Assembly: GCA_007128345.1 (NCBI GenBank)
Contig: SKXS01000126.1
Span: 1-6,676 of the forward strand
Source of the DNA: Spirochaetia bacterium
GTDB lineage: Bacteria; Spirochaetota; Spirochaetia; PWKH01
DNA: 6,676 nt
Direction: 5' to 3'
Numbering within the stretch: the first letter of the stretch is position 1; each line of letters starts with the position of its first letter. The notes beneath the pieces are model-generated. The model had not been told where the DNA came from. It ran no database searches and worked only from the letters and a program-made list of their open reading frames with translations. Made by a program: the position numbers and the translations under genes. Below, one piece after another: positions 6,559 through 6,676 of the stretch.

Positions 6559-6676
6559 TTATTTTTTCTTCTGCCCTATCCCGTATCCGATTGATACTGC
6601 TCCGGCGAATATGCAGAGATACACCGCACCCGTAAGAATGGTATTGAGGTTCCCTTCTGCTGAACGGAGGAAGAAG
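6559..6676 (-). CDS. C-terminal end of an unidentified membrane protein (5' part outside window)
   Basis: On the minus strand an open frame enters at the window edge and runs 38 codons to a TAA at 6561-6559. The peptide has one convincing hydrophobic segment, GAVYLCIFAGAVSIGYGIG, followed by a short positive tail (QKKK). This is typical of a final transmembrane helix with a cytosolic end. The part before it (FFLRSAEGNLNTIL) is short and polar. The other two minus-strand frames here do not look like membrane protein. No family can be assigned from so few residues. It reads in the same direction as the feo operon, 87 bp ahead of the first FeoA start, with no terminator hairpin visible between them. 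Some read-through into feo is therefore possible. Confidence 0.6.
   Translation of the reverse strand, partial: FFLRSAEGNLNTILTGAVYLCIFAGAVSIGYGIGQKKK

Overview
The window (6,676 bp, roughly 50% GC by eye) looks like ordinary chromosome from a Gram-negative-type bacterium. It holds five complete genes and one gene cut at each edge. The partial first gene looks like an outer-membrane beta-barrel protein, which implies a double envelope. I lean weakly towards a spirochaete-like host from the general character of that protein, but nothing in the window proves the lineage. There are no rRNA or tRNA genes, CRISPR arrays, insertion sequences or phage genes that I can recognise.

Layout. Positions 1-1542 (+) are the 3' end of the putative beta-barrel protein, closed by a perfect 13-bp stem-loop at 1555-1588. 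Positions 1699-2892 (+) encode a 12-helix major facilitator (MFS) transporter. It runs tail to tail, 5 bp apart, into a minus-strand gene (2898-3503) for a circularly permuted papain-like (YiiX / NlpC-P60 superfamily) cysteine hydrolase. That gene has a clear Shine-Dalgarno site and its own extended -10 promoter. A 146-bp gap (3504-3649) holds this promoter and a 20-bp near-palindrome.

The right half (3650-6471, minus strand) is a complete ferrous-iron uptake operon. In transcription order it encodes a FeoA-domain protein with an N-terminal extension (feoA2), a compact classical FeoA, and a full-length FeoB of 748 residues. feoA and feoB overlap by 4 bp (ATGA). In front of the operon is a sigma70-type promoter (TTGACA - 18 bp - TACTAT). 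A 16-bp inverted repeat (GTTAGTC-TT-GACTAAC on the plus strand) sits at the expected transcription start. Its form fits an operator for a DtxR/MntR-type metal-dependent repressor, so the operon is probably shut off when Fe(II) is plentiful. At the right edge, the C-terminal 38 codons of an unidentified membrane protein end 19 bp before the feo -35 box.

How the genes work together. FeoB is the inner-membrane Fe(II) transporter with a cytosolic GTPase domain, and the FeoA proteins are its small SH3-like cytosolic partners. The hydrolase, MFS transporter and beta-barrel gene have no evident functional link to iron. I did not find a convincing undescribed system. The points most worth checking are the putative feo operator, the paired divergent FeoA proteins, and the unassigned permuted-papain hydrolase.
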